Of a stretch of 64,000 nt of DNA, positions 33,401 through 45,538 are shown piece by piece. The first letter of the stretch is position 1; every line of letters starts with the position of its first letter. The notes beneath the pieces were generated by a model, which saw only the letters and a list, made by a program, of their open reading frames with translations, was not told where the DNA came from and searched no databases. This stretch comes from Eutypella sp. D-1 (lineage: Eukaryota > Ascomycota > Sordariomycetes > Xylariales > Diatrypaceae): positions 558,001-622,000 of the forward strand of contig JAJTTP010000017.1 of assembly GCA_023313575.1 (NCBI GenBank). Direction: 5' to 3'. The position numbers were made by a program, and so were the translations under genes.

Positions 33401-36161
33401 GCGCTTGTTATTAGTTCTCTGAAACTCCCCCGTAGAAACGAGAGTTGCGTTTCTTTCGTTTAAAGAAAAAAAAGCTGTGGGAAGGAAGAAACCCCGGAGC
33501 GTGACCGGCCGGTCAACCCGAATTGATGAGTAGCGGTGTAATAAGAAACCACTCCCCCCTAGCCCTGTTCTCACCATGAAACGATGTGTGCCCATAACTA
33601 CTTACTTATTAGGCACGGCGTAAACAAAGGCCGCTTCTGTGTAGGCAAAGGCACGGACGTGTCGGAGGTGTCGAGATGGGCAGTGGGCTTGGTGGGTAAA
33701 GGTCGATGGGCTAATTAATCCCGCCAGTCCGCCAGCCCAGCCCGCCTCCTCCCCGACGGTAGCCACTCCACTACTACGTAAGGGACCTGACGGGGGTGTC
33801 CTCGGTGCTCCGATATTAGTCCCGAGATTGCCGGGGCGAAAATGCCGACTTGGGATTTTCTACGGGATGCGATTTCGGCGAAGGGGGTCGAGTCCTCTTA
33901 TGTATCTACATCACATATACATCATACACGTAAAAGGCAGGAGAGGCGCAGCAGCAGCTTGCGTCGTGCCCCCCATCCAGGGCTTGTTGTGTAGAGAAGG
34001 AAAATAAAACCTGTTACGATGCAAGACCACCTGCAGAACTCGTCCCCCGACGACGTGTTATAAAAGCGCGTAGATGTTTAGGACGGTCTGATTTGTTAGA
34101 ATTTTTATTTAAAATTGACGGACAATTCCAGAGACGGGGCTAAGGAAATACGAATACGATAGAGTGGAGAAAAGAGGCGGCAGCCAAGACGGGGGTTGTA
34201 CCTGATCATCCAAGCCATCTCGACCAATCCGTCAGGGCTGCGTTATCAGATCGGATCAGAACCAAACCAAACGGTGGGGTGGTACGGCCATCTACCAATC
34301 AAATCGGCAGATGGTTCCATTCCCTTTCCCCGCCAATGCCTGCTGGCCTGCAAGGCCTTGTTCTATTCAAGCCAAGCTTGTCCCAAGTTCGCAACCCAAA
34401 AAACTGCCAAACTGCCCCCAAATTGACTTTCCATTGATTGACAGCCGAATAGCGAGGAGGTGTGGTGTCCATATGCCAATATGCTAATGCACCTGCTCCA
34501 GCTACTACTAATGCATGGCCACGGGTGGGGAATCTTCTTTCGGGAACCGAATTCCCATGTGGTGTCATGATGAGATGTACCGGACGGGACGAATCAGCGA
34601 GCTTTGCCCAGCTGCAAATCATCCCCTACATAGTACCCTACATACCTAGGTACGTAGTACACAGAGACAGAGCAGCTTAAACGGTCATGTATGAGGTATG
34701 TACCCCGTGGATCTCCCTTAAAGCCTTCTAAACTTCCATAGCTTCTCATCCTTCCACAAGCCTTCCACAGCAGACCGAGGGTAGCCTGGGGGCTGCCAGG
34801 AACAGGATAGGAGGTTACACATGTACATACAAAGTAGAGAGACAGCATCAGGAATTGGCCAATCAGATAGATTGAACATCTACAGCCCCTTTTCACGACA
34901 ATCGATACTCACAAAATACTTACACAGAACTGACAGACAATACACATACGCACATCTGCCCACCGAACGTATGATATATAAATGTTGTTAGTAGAATGCG
35001 TATAGATATGGTAGCTACTTAATATCTAGGCGAATGAATACATGCATGTGAATGTATGTATATGTATCTATATGTCTGTGTAAGTATGGGTAAAAGGGGG
35101 GGGTGGGTGAGGAACGCGGTTATTCTAGAAGCCTTCAGGTATCGTAGTTTTGTTAATCGTGGAACTGTTGTCGTACACATTACCTAGGTAGGTAGTATCC
35201 AACACCCAGCACCGAATTAAAAGAAAATGGTTCTCTCGCATGTTTGTTTCTATGACGTCCGATTATGGTCCGATGAAACCGGCGAATCCTATAGGTAAAT
35301 GGTTCGATAAACACCTGCAATCCACGACCAGCCATAGTAGGTAGACTAGAGTCCCCCTATTTGACTGACTGACGTACTTTCCAGAAAATTGCGGGACTTG
35401 CGGGCTTTGCGGCTTTGCGGCTTCCAACCTAAAGTTTGGTGCTGGTTGCCCGTCCGGTTGTTTGGGTGGGTGTTTATCAAAGTCTCCAGGCCTACCAGTT
35501 TGCCAGTCTACCTAAGTACCCGCAGCAGTGCAGCAGTGGACCCCCCTTTAAGGTTGTTCTGGGGCTTGTTTATTACTATAGGTACATACTAGCCTACTTA
35601 GCATACTAGACCTAGCCCGAGGTACTGGCAAAGTGCTCAAAGTGCTCGAGTGCGTATCGAAATCCCTCCCCCGGGCCGCTTATGCTAATTAAGCTTGTCG
35701 CGAAATTGGGTTGTCAAGCTAAACCTTGTAAAGTATCAATACCTACCTGACCACTACCCATTACGGACATTTAATTGTATGGATACATCAATACTTAAGA
35801 ACTACTTCCATTCTAAACTTCCAAAGGGTTTCTCTACTCCCGAGATCCCCCCAGGGTTGGTTTAAATTTCGAAATTTCAACCTTCCGCAAGCATTTGCCC
35901 TTGCCCTTTCCCGACTTTCCCATTAAGTCACTTTATTTTTCTTTTCTTTTTTTTCTCTCTCACTTCATTTCCTTTATATCTCGTTTCCCGCCCTCCCTTT
36001 TCCATGAATTTGAAGTGCGATTGGGTTTGAACATTGATTCCAGACAATTTCCAAAACATTAAGGGTTCACACCTCCTTAATCCCTTACTAGCAACAACGC
36101 CAATAAAAACTTCAAGTCGCGCCCTCGGTTCCGCTCTACTGTATATTTTTTCGCGACCACT
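33401..36161. promoter_or_regulatory. Gene-free region and upstream region of ERG3
   Basis: No gene is supported. TACCTA-type words reappear (about 34628-34660, 35180-35200, 35500-35600). Before the ERG3 start is a pyrimidine-rich tract (about 35931-35995) like those in leaders of well-expressed fungal genes. Poly-G lies at about 35095-35106. Confidence 0.5.
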
Positions 36162-37267
36162 ATGGATCTCGTCCTCGAAGTCTCCGACTACCTCGCCGGC
36201 GACTATGTCTTCGCCTGGGCCAAACCCCTGAAGTCGCCTCCTTATTCTTACAATGCCTCCGAACCATCCAATGGTCCTATACGCGGCCACTCATCATGGC
36301 AGTACAAGCCCGCTGCTAGCTTCCTGCCCCTTGAGCCCAGTGAGGCCGCCTACATGAGTGCTTGGGATAGGAGTAATATGACCAGACAAGCCATTTCTTT
36401 GTTCCTGATCACATGGTGCGTCTCTAAAACCCCCTTATCACCATCAGAATCACGCCGTACTAACTAAAACTGCTCCCCAGGATCTTCGGCGTTGTTCTAT
36501 ATTGGGTCTTCGCCACGCTATCATTCTACTTCATTTTCGACCACAGAGCCATGCAGCACCCCAAATATATCAAGAACCAGATTTCCAAGGAGGTCAAACA
36601 GGCCATGCAGGCCATGCCGGTCATTGCCGTCCTGACGACGCCGTGCTGGCTGTTAGAAGTGAACGGTTACACCAAGCTCTACGACTCCATGGCAGACGGT
36701 CCCGGCCTGTGGTACGAAATCTTCCAGTTCCCCTTCTTCATCCTCTTCACCGACGCCTGTATCTACCTGATTCACCGCTGGCTGCACCTTCCATCTGTCT
36801 ATAAGTACCTGCACAAGCCTCACCACAAGTGGATCGTGCCGACTCCTTACGCCTCGTATGCCTTCCATCCCCTTGACGGTTTCGCCCAGTCCGCCCCGTA
36901 CCACATCTTCCCCATGCTGTTCCCGCTCAACAAGTACATGTCCGTCGGCCTTTTCGTGTTCGTCAACTTCTGGACCATCCTCATCCACGACGGCGAGTAC
37001 CTTGCCAACAGCCCCGTCATCAACGGCGCCGCCTGCCACACCTATCACCACCTGTACTTCAACTACAACTATGGCCAGTACACGACCTTGTGGGACCGCC
37101 TGGGCAACAGCTACCGCAAGCCCGAGGATGTTCTGTTCCAGAAGGACAAGAAGATGAGCGAGGCAGAGTGGAAGAAGCAGACCCAGGGTGCCGAGGAGAT
37201 GGTTGCCAAGGTCGAGGGCAAGGACGATCGGTTATACGACACCAACGACACGAAGAAGAACAAGTAG
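36162..37267 (+). CDS. ERG3: Delta(7)-sterol C5-desaturase (Erg3)
   Basis: Two exons (36162-36415 and 36481-37267) encode 346 residues. Erg3 is an ER membrane di-iron oxygenase that adds the C5(6) double bond to episterol late in ergosterol synthesis. The three histidine boxes of the fatty-acid-hydroxylase superfamily are intact: HRWLH at 183-187, HKPHH at 196-200 and HTYHH at 271-275. The hydrophobic stretches around 78-105, 131-143, 166-183 and 240-254 fit the membrane topology of the family. The C-terminus is Lys-rich (DTKKNK), a possible ER retention signal. The 65-nt intron has donor GTGCGT and acceptor CAG and splits the Trp codon in the first membrane segment. Fungi often carry two paralogues; which one this is cannot be told here. 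Confidence 0.95.
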
Positions 37268-39433
37268 ACACGCTCTTCATCATTTTTGTGAAGATGCTCG
37301 AGATCGCCGCACTCACGACTTTCTGCACTCCGGCATGAAAGGCCGGAAATCATGTGGCGGTCTTCGCGGAGAGTGTTGCCTTGCTCCCGCGTTCTCTAAT
37401 GAGGGGAAAGGGGGGGAACGCAACTTACATAATATCCTTGCTGTACCAACGGAACGAGTATCGCTGGGAGGGTGACGGGGGGAAAAAATCAAACACTTTG
37501 TACATATGTAAACTGATGAGGAAAGGGAATATAACTCACGGAGCTGAGGGCTAGACCGGGCTGGGTAGAGCTGGCAGCAGAGCAGATCCGGATTTCACGG
37601 CGTTACGAGATCACACACATAAACCAAACATAACACAACACGAAACTATAATAATATTAATTGCCTGGAAAAAACTTAAAACTAACTCCCCAAAATTCCC
37701 ACGGTGACGTGACTTGTGCGATCCGAAAACGGGGGACCCAGCCACACACTTTCGCAGAACAACCCCAAGCCAAGACGACACGTTGAACTGTGGTAACTAC
37801 GCCATACTTGGGTTGCACTATCCCACAGCTTGAAGATTCCCCATTCGTCTTCATTTATTATTAGGTGAACCTTCCTCTCCGCTGGCTATGCATGTGTTGG
37901 AAAGGACTCCGCCAGCGGCTAGTACTCCCAGTCGTGAGAGGAGTGACGGGAAGGGAGGCGGGCTGCCCAACCTGGCTGGTCGGGGGCTTGCTTCGTGGCC
38001 GTTTCATGCCGTCATTCGCATGGAGGGGAGGAAGGGGGGAAGGGGCATTCTACAGGAGCGCTGTGGTATGTATGTAAGTAAGCTGTAAGTAAGCCTACCT
38101 TGCCCCATGGCGGGAGCTTAGATGTGATGGAGTCTGGCGGATTCGATGGCACGTTTTGGTGGTTAGGAGTGGTGGCCGCTGTATATCATCATCATCATCA
38201 TTATTATTATAATATTGATGATGAGTGTTGGTGGGCTGCCGAAGATATTTTTATATATCTCAAATAGTTAGCCTCTCTAGTCTAATGATAGAGCCACGAC
38301 GCAACACATAGTTAGGCAAACCTCGGCTACCACTCCTATTTGGTGGAAAGTGATGACTGCTCGTGGAATGATACTTGGGATTCAGTATATATATATATAT
38401 GTGCAGTTCATAGGACAGAATTTGGTAATAACATCGTAATATTATGAGATAACCCATGAGAGAGGGTAGGTAATCCAGTGTGTCAGATTATATACGCCTA
38501 CCTATACCGAGGTAAAAAGGAAGAGAGAGAGAGAGAGAGAGAGAGACGACAGTGGATGATGGTGTCCCGTCCGTTGATGATATATGATAAGGGGGCAAGA
38601 CATGCCATCCCGTCCAGCCAGCTGGAATACAACGATGTATGTAGCCTCCCCCGTGCGATCCCCTGGTGGAATAACATAAGTGTTGGCATTTTTTATATAA
38701 CCACATCTTCCTGTTGAGGGGGACATGGATTCACACACCCCTTCCCCTTCCCCTTCGACTTCTTGGTGCGTTCACTTAAGAGGGGTGTCTTATTGAATTA
38801 GACATCATGGCCGATAAGCTCGTCCGTCCCCCTCTGCTGTGATCCTACGTCCCCTTCAGGGTATAGTCACCGTCGTGCCGTGAGGATATCACACCGAATC
38901 GGGATCCTAGTAGTAGTAGCAGCAGTAGTAGTTGGTTATGATATAGTAGCAAGAAATGCGAGCGAACCGTAAAACGCCGCAAAGCCCGCCGTAATGATAC
39001 GCAAGGGAAAAGATGGGGTTTGAGATATGTGTGTGTGGTGGCTCTTTCGGGCGTACGCTACGTATACGGGAAACTCGGGAGCTCGCCGGGTTCGCGGATG
39101 CGGCGATGACCTTTCCTCGGGTATATGAAGCAAGAGAAACAGAAAGGATGAAGGAGAGGTGAAGAAATCAGCCAAGCAATTGCGCCCGAACACCTGAATC
39201 CCGGATGCAAAGAAAGCCAAAATAGAAAAGTGCACCAGTCGTCTCCCACCACTCCGTGTGGTATCCCTAACCCGGTATTCCGCACATCCCGTTTCTTCAA
39301 TCGTACATCGCCGCGCCATTCGCCGCCAATCATATCGTTCTCCCGGGGGCTTTTCCGGCCCCCCCTCCCCAACAACCGCCGTCCCATTTTTTTTAAAAAA
39401 AATCGCAGGCGACGAGGAAAGGAAAAAGGGAAA
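37268..39433. other. Convergent intergenic region, ERG3 / DUF2015 gene
   Basis: 3' flanks of convergent genes. Simple repeats include (ATC)n-(ATT)n at about 38185-38212, (TA)n at about 38386-38400, (GA)n at about 38522-38546 and (TAG)n with (CAG)n at about 38909-38932. Two overlapping minus-strand frames at 38936-39387 (up to 127 codons) have no recognisable content and probably lie in the DUF2015 3' flank. No gene is supported. Confidence 0.45.
38522..38546. repeat. (GA)n microsatellite
   Basis: An uninterrupted run of about twelve GA units in the ERG3/DUF2015 intergenic region. Confidence 0.9.
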
Positions 39434-39838
39434 TCACGAGAAGCTGACGAACTTCGGGTCGCGGGGGCGGCCGTCGGGACCGATGCCGTTGGCGGAGAAG
39501 CGCTGCTCCATGTAGGCGCGGCGGGCGTCGTCGAAGGGGAGGCGGCGCTTCTTCATGATGCGGAGGATCTCGGCTTTCGCGGCGTTGTCGAGGCCGGCGC
39601 GGGCGTCGCCGCCGGCGACATTGCCCGTCAGGTCGAAGGTCGCGCTCGACAGGCCGGCTTCGGCGTCGTCGGCGAACGTGGAGGCCGACGCCGGTAGCCG
39701 CGAGTACAGGTACGCGCGCGTCCGGTCCGAGAGGAACGGCAGCTCCGGCAGCGCGCGCAGCCACCGGTCCCGCGTCAGGTACAGCGTCGTCCCGACGACG
39801 AGCACCAGGAAGGTCAGGTAGTAGAATAGGTAGTCCAT
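39434..39838 (-). CDS. DUF2015 family membrane-anchored protein
   Basis: A single exon of 134 residues. Residues of about 4-20 (LFYYLTFLVLVVGTTLYL) form one membrane segment or signal anchor. The rest is a soluble region with SATFDLTGN, RAGLDNAAKAEILRIMKKRR and a highly conserved end, MEQRFSANGIGPDGRPRDPK. To my knowledge these match DUF2015, a short fungal family of unknown function; the assignment rests on memory of the family and not on a search. The size fits. The gene shares an upstream region with eL28, facing the other way. Confidence 0.8.
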   Translation of the reverse strand: MDYLFYYLTFLVLVVGTTLYLTRDRWLRALPELPFLSDRTRAYLYSRLPASASTFADDAEAGLSSATFDLTGNVAGGDARAGLDNAAKAEILRIMKKRRLPFDDARRAYMEQRFSANGIGPDGRPRDPKFVSFS

Positions 39839-40930
39839 CTTTAGCGGCGCGCCGTTATCGTCTATCGGCTTTGTGGTTTTTTGTATTCTTATTCTTATTC
39901 TTATGGCGGGGGGTTTGACGAACTTGTCCCTTAAAAAGTTTCGGGGGGTATATCGTAGATCGATAGGTGATAGAATATACTAAGTAAATAAGGAGTCAAG
40001 GGAACGAAGAAATGGAATCGGAGTTTTGATGAAGAAGAGTTGATGGAAAATGCGCCCGAGTGGCGGAAGAAACGGAGTTTTAGACAAACGAGAACCTCAA
40101 AAAGGGAAATTCAATTTGGGTGTTTTTAAAGAAAAGTGCAAAGGTGCAAGTGACCACAACAAGAGAGTTTAATATCAGCCCATTAAGAAGGGCTGTGAAG
40201 AGAGAAGTAAAGAAAAAAGTGGTTATAGGTGGGATGATTGATAAATCCCGAGACGGAGTTGAAGAGTCATCCGGGAGAACGAGGAAGAAGAATGAGTGGC
40301 TGAATGAACAGAATGAATAAAGGAATTAATTAGTATGTAGTTAGACGAATAGGCGAATACGTAGACTGACTGACGACACCTTCCACTGTTTAAACCTTGT
40401 AAGGTTGGTTAGAAAGCTGTCAGGTTATTAGTATTTAGTTAGGCTGTCAGTTGCTATTACGGGATCTATGGATAGCAAGGATGGCATGGATGGGGCTGAG
40501 AAGCTGGCTTGGCTACATAGGTAGTTCTAGAAGCACAGGTGGCTCGTGCGCTACTTTCAGCACTTCAGCCTGGGGCCTCCAGATGACGAAGCATAGAATA
40601 AGCGGGTAAAATGTGCCGGACCAACTGTACCTGTGTACTTTCCTAGTGTAGATAGGATTAAGTTGGATTACATAATGATCCAGCATGAATAGGTACGTAC
40701 CTAAAGATAGACATCAATTCTCCCGCTAATCCTAATCAGGTCATTTAAGCGATTCACACACTTAAACCATTGTGCAGGTTTGAGTTAGCTTAGGTACCTT
40801 TTTTTCCCCATCTGTAGAGAGAAATCATCGTGTCGTCGTCGCCGTATAAACTCAATTTCACCCCCCTTTCTCGATACCGATACCCTGCGATACCACCGTT
40901 CACGCCCTAAAGACCCTCCGAATTTTAAAG
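39839..40930. promoter_or_regulatory. Divergent promoter, DUF2015 gene / eL28
   Basis: About 1.1 kb with no gene. On the eL28 side are TACCTA words (40691-40702, 40792-40800), a T-rich tract (about 40798-40807) and a pyrimidine-rich leader (about 40858-40876). A run of three CTTATT-like units lies near 39886-39904 on the other side. Confidence 0.5.
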
Positions 40931-41978
40931 ATGGCTCCTACTACTACCACTGTCGCCCCGGCCGATCTGGTCTGGGAGATCGCCCGTGAGTCCTATCCCC
41001 GAATCACACGAGTTTTGCGGAGTGGAGGGGAGGAAGCAAGAAGACTTCATATGGCTGTCTGAAGGACAGGGGAATGAAAATTCAAAATTCAGAGGACGAT
41101 GAGGATGATTTAGGCGCGATAATGCAAGGAATTCTGAATTGACCAATTTTTATTTTTATTTCCGGCAAATACAGGCAGCAACAACTCCTACCTCGTCAAG
41201 CGCAAGGCCGGTGGTGGTGTCCAGTTCTCCCGCGACCCCCTCAACCTGACGAACCTGAACTCGCGCAAGGTACGACGATATCCCATGAAGAAAAGAAAGA
41301 AAAAATTGAAGAAAAATACGAAGGGCCAGCGGGAAGAAAGACTCGGGGAAAACGAATACTCCTTTAAAGGCAAAAAGAGTCTTTGGTTAATAGCTAAACT
41401 AACATGGATCCAACAATAGTACGCCGGTTTCGTCAACAACAAGGTACGATAAACATGACCCCCCGGGTTTTCTGATATGATCTACATTTCCGCTACGGGT
41501 GCGATGCAAATGGGGAAAAAAAGCAAAACGTCATGGGGTTAACATGTGGATGATACGGATAGGCTGTCGGTGTTGTGCCCGCTGAGAAGGGCGGCGTCAA
41601 GGTCATCAGCAAGAAGGAGGGCTCCATCCACCAGCCCGCCAAGTCCACCGCCGAGACCACCTACCACGGCGGCAAGTCCACGCGCCAGTGAGTTACTTCC
41701 TTGCCTCTCCTTCTACCGGCCCTATATATATATATATATATGAGGGGAAAACTCGGAATTACAGCGTCGCTGACTATAACTCCCCTCTTCTCCCTCCCAA
41801 TAGCACCTACAAGGCCGTCGCCGGCCAGGTCGCCAAGTCCGGCTACCGCCCCGACCTCCGGGAGGCCGCTGTCGCCCGCGTCTCCGCCATCCGGCAATCC
41901 CAGCGGGAGCCCAAGCCCGCGCCCGAGAAGAAGCTGCGGGGCAAGAAGGCCAAGAAGGCCGCTGAGGCGTCGGCGTAG
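40931..41978 (+). CDS. RPL28 (eL28): 60S ribosomal protein eL28
   Basis: Five exons (40931-40985, 41175-41269, 41419-41442, 41563-41687, 41804-41978) encode 157 residues. eL28 is a eukaryote-specific protein of the cytosolic 60S subunit, found in most eukaryotes but missing from Saccharomyces cerevisiae. The family core is EIARSNNSYLVKRKAGGG and FSRDPLNLTNLNSRKYAGFV, then VNNKAVGV and STRHTYKAV. A basic Lys/Ala-rich tail ends the protein. Exon 3 is a 24-nt microexon of eight codons (YAGFVNNK). Introns are 189, 149, 120 and 116 nt, long for this window. Intron 4 contains a (TA)n run at about 41723-41741. Donors are GTGAGT or GTACGA and acceptors are TAG or CAG. Codons strongly favour C at the third position, as expected for a highly expressed gene. 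Confidence 0.95.
41723..41741. repeat. (TA)n in eL28 intron 4
   Basis: About nine TA units between exons 4 and 5 of eL28. Confidence 0.85.
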
Positions 41979-44123
41979 GATGCTTACGATCTCTCCGACT
42001 GAACGATGCGCAGGGAGGGGGGCCACTGGCGGTTGGAGAGGGAGGAGGAGTGATGCGTGGTGTGGTGCGGTTAATTTAACTTGCGCCTGCGCCAGCAGCG
42101 CTGGAAGAACTGGAAGAAAAGACGTATGTGCGTAGGAATGTACATACGTATGAACGAACCGAACGGGCCAAAGCTATTATGGCGGCCCAAAGGGATAGAA
42201 AGGCATGGGCTTGCTTTCAGTCTTTTTGACAGTCAGATGAATCCAAAAAAAAGAAATGGAATCGAATTGACTAAACACCACCCAGGATTGTTTATTGTAT
42301 CTGCTGAATTCTGTCCTGTCCTTGAGTTTTGTTCTTTTTTTGAGTGACAACCGACTCTCCGACCATAGATCACCCTCTCGCGCGATGATAATGCTCCTAT
42401 AGTACGAATATCTGGACATAAAATAGGCAGCACGGCACAATGTCATCTTCTGACATGGCTATGCAGTATAAAAAGGGGTTGTTGAGTAGTAGTAAATCGC
42501 TTAATACTTACACGACGTGAAAGCTACGCAAGACCTGCCGGTGTTGACCCCTAAGCTCTAAGCTGCTTAGATACACTGATACATAGTATTTAGTCACACT
42601 TAAGAAAGCAAAGAATAAACCACAGCCAATGGATTCCTTCCTAAGTATTTTATTTTACTCGCCCAAAGTCTCATTCCGGGGCAGTCCGGGGTTGTTTTTG
42701 TTGCCGAGCCATTGCCGATGCCGATCGAGCAACGGGGAAGCCTCGGTTTCTTCTCTCTCTTCACGAGGAGGCCACCCCCCAGCCTCGTTTTCCGCCCCCC
42801 TTCGGCTATGTACTTATGTATGGCGCGATATATATATATATACATATATATAACACGGTATATATTGTGATAATTTACGTGGACTACTCACTCAGGTATT
42901 TCATTTGCCGTTGCCTACCTACCTAGATCCCCGGGCTGTAGCACTGCAGAATTCACGTGTGTGGGGGACGTGGATGCAAGTAAGTAAGCAAGCCAGGGTG
43001 TGAGTTGAGTGATAAAAATGCTGCGCAGATACAGGGCAGGTTCAGCCAAGAAGCCCGTGAACGGGGGGAGGTAATAGTTCGTCGGATATCCAGGGATGGT
43101 CATATATGTATAAGCTTATACGGTTAAGCCTTTCTTTCAAGGCTTTGTTTGGGAGGGAGTCTTTCCCATCAAACCGTAGTTTCAGTGTTTGATATATGTC
43201 TCGGACCCTAGGGAAACCCCAAAATTGATGAGGTCATATCCATAGAAGACGACGAAAGCATAGGTGGGCATCATTCCAACTCCATTAACGTGACAAAGGC
43301 GGGTAATTTTTTCCGACCCAATCAGGAGGTTGAAGTTTGAGGCAGAAGCAAACTCGGTTGCTCGGCGGCGGCGGCTGCTCGGGGCTGCCGTGCTGAAACG
43401 TCGATTTGATTTATCAATGGGAACGGGGAATGACGCTAGAATCACTAGAATTGAAAAGAAGGCACCGGTTTGTATTAGGAATTGAATGTAATTGTAGGAC
43501 AAGGACCTGAACATATTTACTTGGTACCCGTTGGACTGGACCCGGTTAACACCCAGACACCTAAGTGCAGGTTTGGTTTGACGGGCATAAAGGCATAAAG
43601 GTACTTCATGGTATACCTATAACAACATTGAATTGCCATCAAGGTGGTAAGGTACATGTACTTGTAATGGCGTTCTTGTGATGGGTTATGGTAATATAAC
43701 GTACTAGCGGGGTTGTGGGGGTGTTTGGTTTGGGGGAGAGTAAGGGGAAGAAGGAGGGGAGGGGAACTTGGAAGGGGATTTTAGGATACCCCGCCATTTT
43801 AAAGTTCACTTGGGCATCCCCTCCTGGCGAAATATCATTCCTCCATCCCCTAAAACTTACTAGATCCCCCTTCTCCCACCAAGTTATACTCTTTACATCC
43901 ACTACTACTACTACCTCCATAGTATTCTAGAGTCGCGTCCAATCTTCCTTAACAGTATCACCTTCATCACCTTTCTCTCTCTCTTTTACAAATCAAACTC
44001 GTAAGTTCAACATCCCCCATGATTTAACCGTTTTTCAACCGTTCTTTCTCTGCACGAAACCCCGCGTCATCTATTATAACTAACAATAAGACCTCACCTC
44101 GCAGATCACATACCACCGCAAAC
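41979..44123. promoter_or_regulatory. Region between eL28 and malate dehydrogenase
   Basis: 3' flank of eL28, then the upstream region of MDH. It contains a (TA)n stretch (about 42829-42851) and a pyrimidine-rich MDH leader (about 43962-43988, including a TC run). A 110-codon minus-strand frame at 43182-43514 has a hydrophobic start but no recognisable family. TACCTA words are sparse, with a few at about 42915-42925 and 43612-43620. No additional gene is supported. Confidence 0.45.
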
Positions 44124-45538
44124 ATGGTTAAAGCTGGTAAGAAGCTTAGAAAGCCCAATAATACCTAACAATAAGTATGGAAATGCTGATCCATAGGCTT
44201 TAGTCGTTGCCGGCGCCTCTGGCGGTATTGGCCAGGTTAGTTTCGATCCTACATCCATCAGAATTCCTCTCATGATCTCATCAAGTAAACTGTTTTATCT
44301 AATCTAACATGAGATACCACACAGCCGCTTTCTCTTCTTCTGAAGCTCTCCCCCTACGTTGATGAGCTCGCCCTCTACGATGTCGTCAACACCCCGGGCG
44401 TCGCTACCGATCTTTCCCACATCTCCTCCGTCGCTGTAAGCATACCCGGTACAGCCAAAGATCCCCGTGACGGAGACAGAGACGGCTGACGTGCATTGTA
44501 GAAAGTCTCCGGCTACCTTCCCAAAGATGAGGGTGGCAAGGCCGCTTTCAAGGATGCCGACATTATCGTCATCCCTGCCGGTATTCCCCGTAAGTTCTAT
44601 GCATCCAGCAGTATGAGACACCAGCCAAGGAGGTTCACACGCTTACATGCCCTATAGGAAAGCCCGGCATGACCCGTGATGACCTATTCAACATCAATGC
44701 CGGTATCGTCAAGGGCCTCATCGAGATCGCCGCCGAGGTAGCCCCCAAGGCCTACATCCTCGTCATCTCCAACCCCGTGAACTCCACCGTCCCTATCGCC
44801 GCTGAAGTCCTGAAGGCCAAGGGCGTCTTCAACCCCCAGAAGCTATTCGGTGTCACCACCCTTGACATTGTCCGCGCCGAGACTTTCGTCGCCGAGATCG
44901 CCGGCAAGAAGCCCACTGAGCTGACCGTCCCCGTCGTCGGTGGCCACTCTGGCGAGACCATCCTGCCCCTGTTCAGCAAGGTCGCTGGCGTCTCCATCCC
45001 CGACGACAAGTACGACGCTCTCGTGAACCGTGTCCAGTTCGGTGGTGATGAGGTTGTCAAGGCCAAGGATGGTGCGGGCTCCGCCACCCTGTCCATGGCC
45101 TACGCTGGTTTCCGGTAAATACAGTTGCCATCCAGTCCATCCTACCCTGCATCCACAAGAAACTAACGTCTGTTATAGCTTCGCGGAGAAGGTGCTGAAG
45201 GCTGTTGCCGGTGAGAAGGGTCTCGTCGAGCCCAGCTACGTCTACCTGCCTGGTGTACCTGGCGGCGAGGAGATTGCCAAGGCCACTGGTGTCGAGTTCT
45301 TCTCCGTCCCCGTCGAGCTTGGCGTAAGCATTTCTTCATCCCCATCCCAATCTAACCATTCTGTAAGCCTCGGACCATTCCGCTAACTGTTATCCAGCCC
45401 AACGGTGTCGAGAAGGTCCAGAACCCCCTGGCGGGCATCACCACCAAGGAGCAGTCACTTCTGGACGCCGCGATCAAGGGCCTCAAGGGCAACATCGAGA
45501 AGGGCATCAGCTTCGTCCACAACCCCCCTCAGAAGTAA
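44124..45538 (+). CDS. mdh: Malate dehydrogenase, cytosolic type
   Basis: Seven exons (44124-44136, 44204-44235, 44325-44435, 44502-44589, 44658-45114, 45179-45323, 45398-45538) give 328 residues. The enzyme interconverts malate and oxaloacetate with NAD(H). The NAD loop GASGGIGQ is at 8-15. Catalytic residues are in place: Arg82 and Arg88 in the mobile loop (PAGIPRKPGMTR), Asp151 and Arg154 in TTLDIVRAE, and His178 in VGGHSGET. There is no mitochondrial presequence and the C-terminus (HNPPQK) is not a peroxisomal PTS1 signal, so a cytosolic location is likely. The first exon is only 13 nt. Intron 1 has two AG acceptors 7 nt apart; only the second (ending at 44203) keeps the frame and gives [12 protein letters not shown]. 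Confidence 0.96.

Noticed and set aside
38936..39387. Two overlapping minus-strand frames downstream of the DUF2015 gene
   Set aside because: Neither has family content, they overlap in different frames, and they most likely represent 3' flank.
43182..43514. 110-codon minus-strand frame with a possible membrane segment
   Set aside because: Length is within chance expectation, there is no recognisable motif, and it lies in the MDH upstream region. Conservation in relatives would reopen the question.
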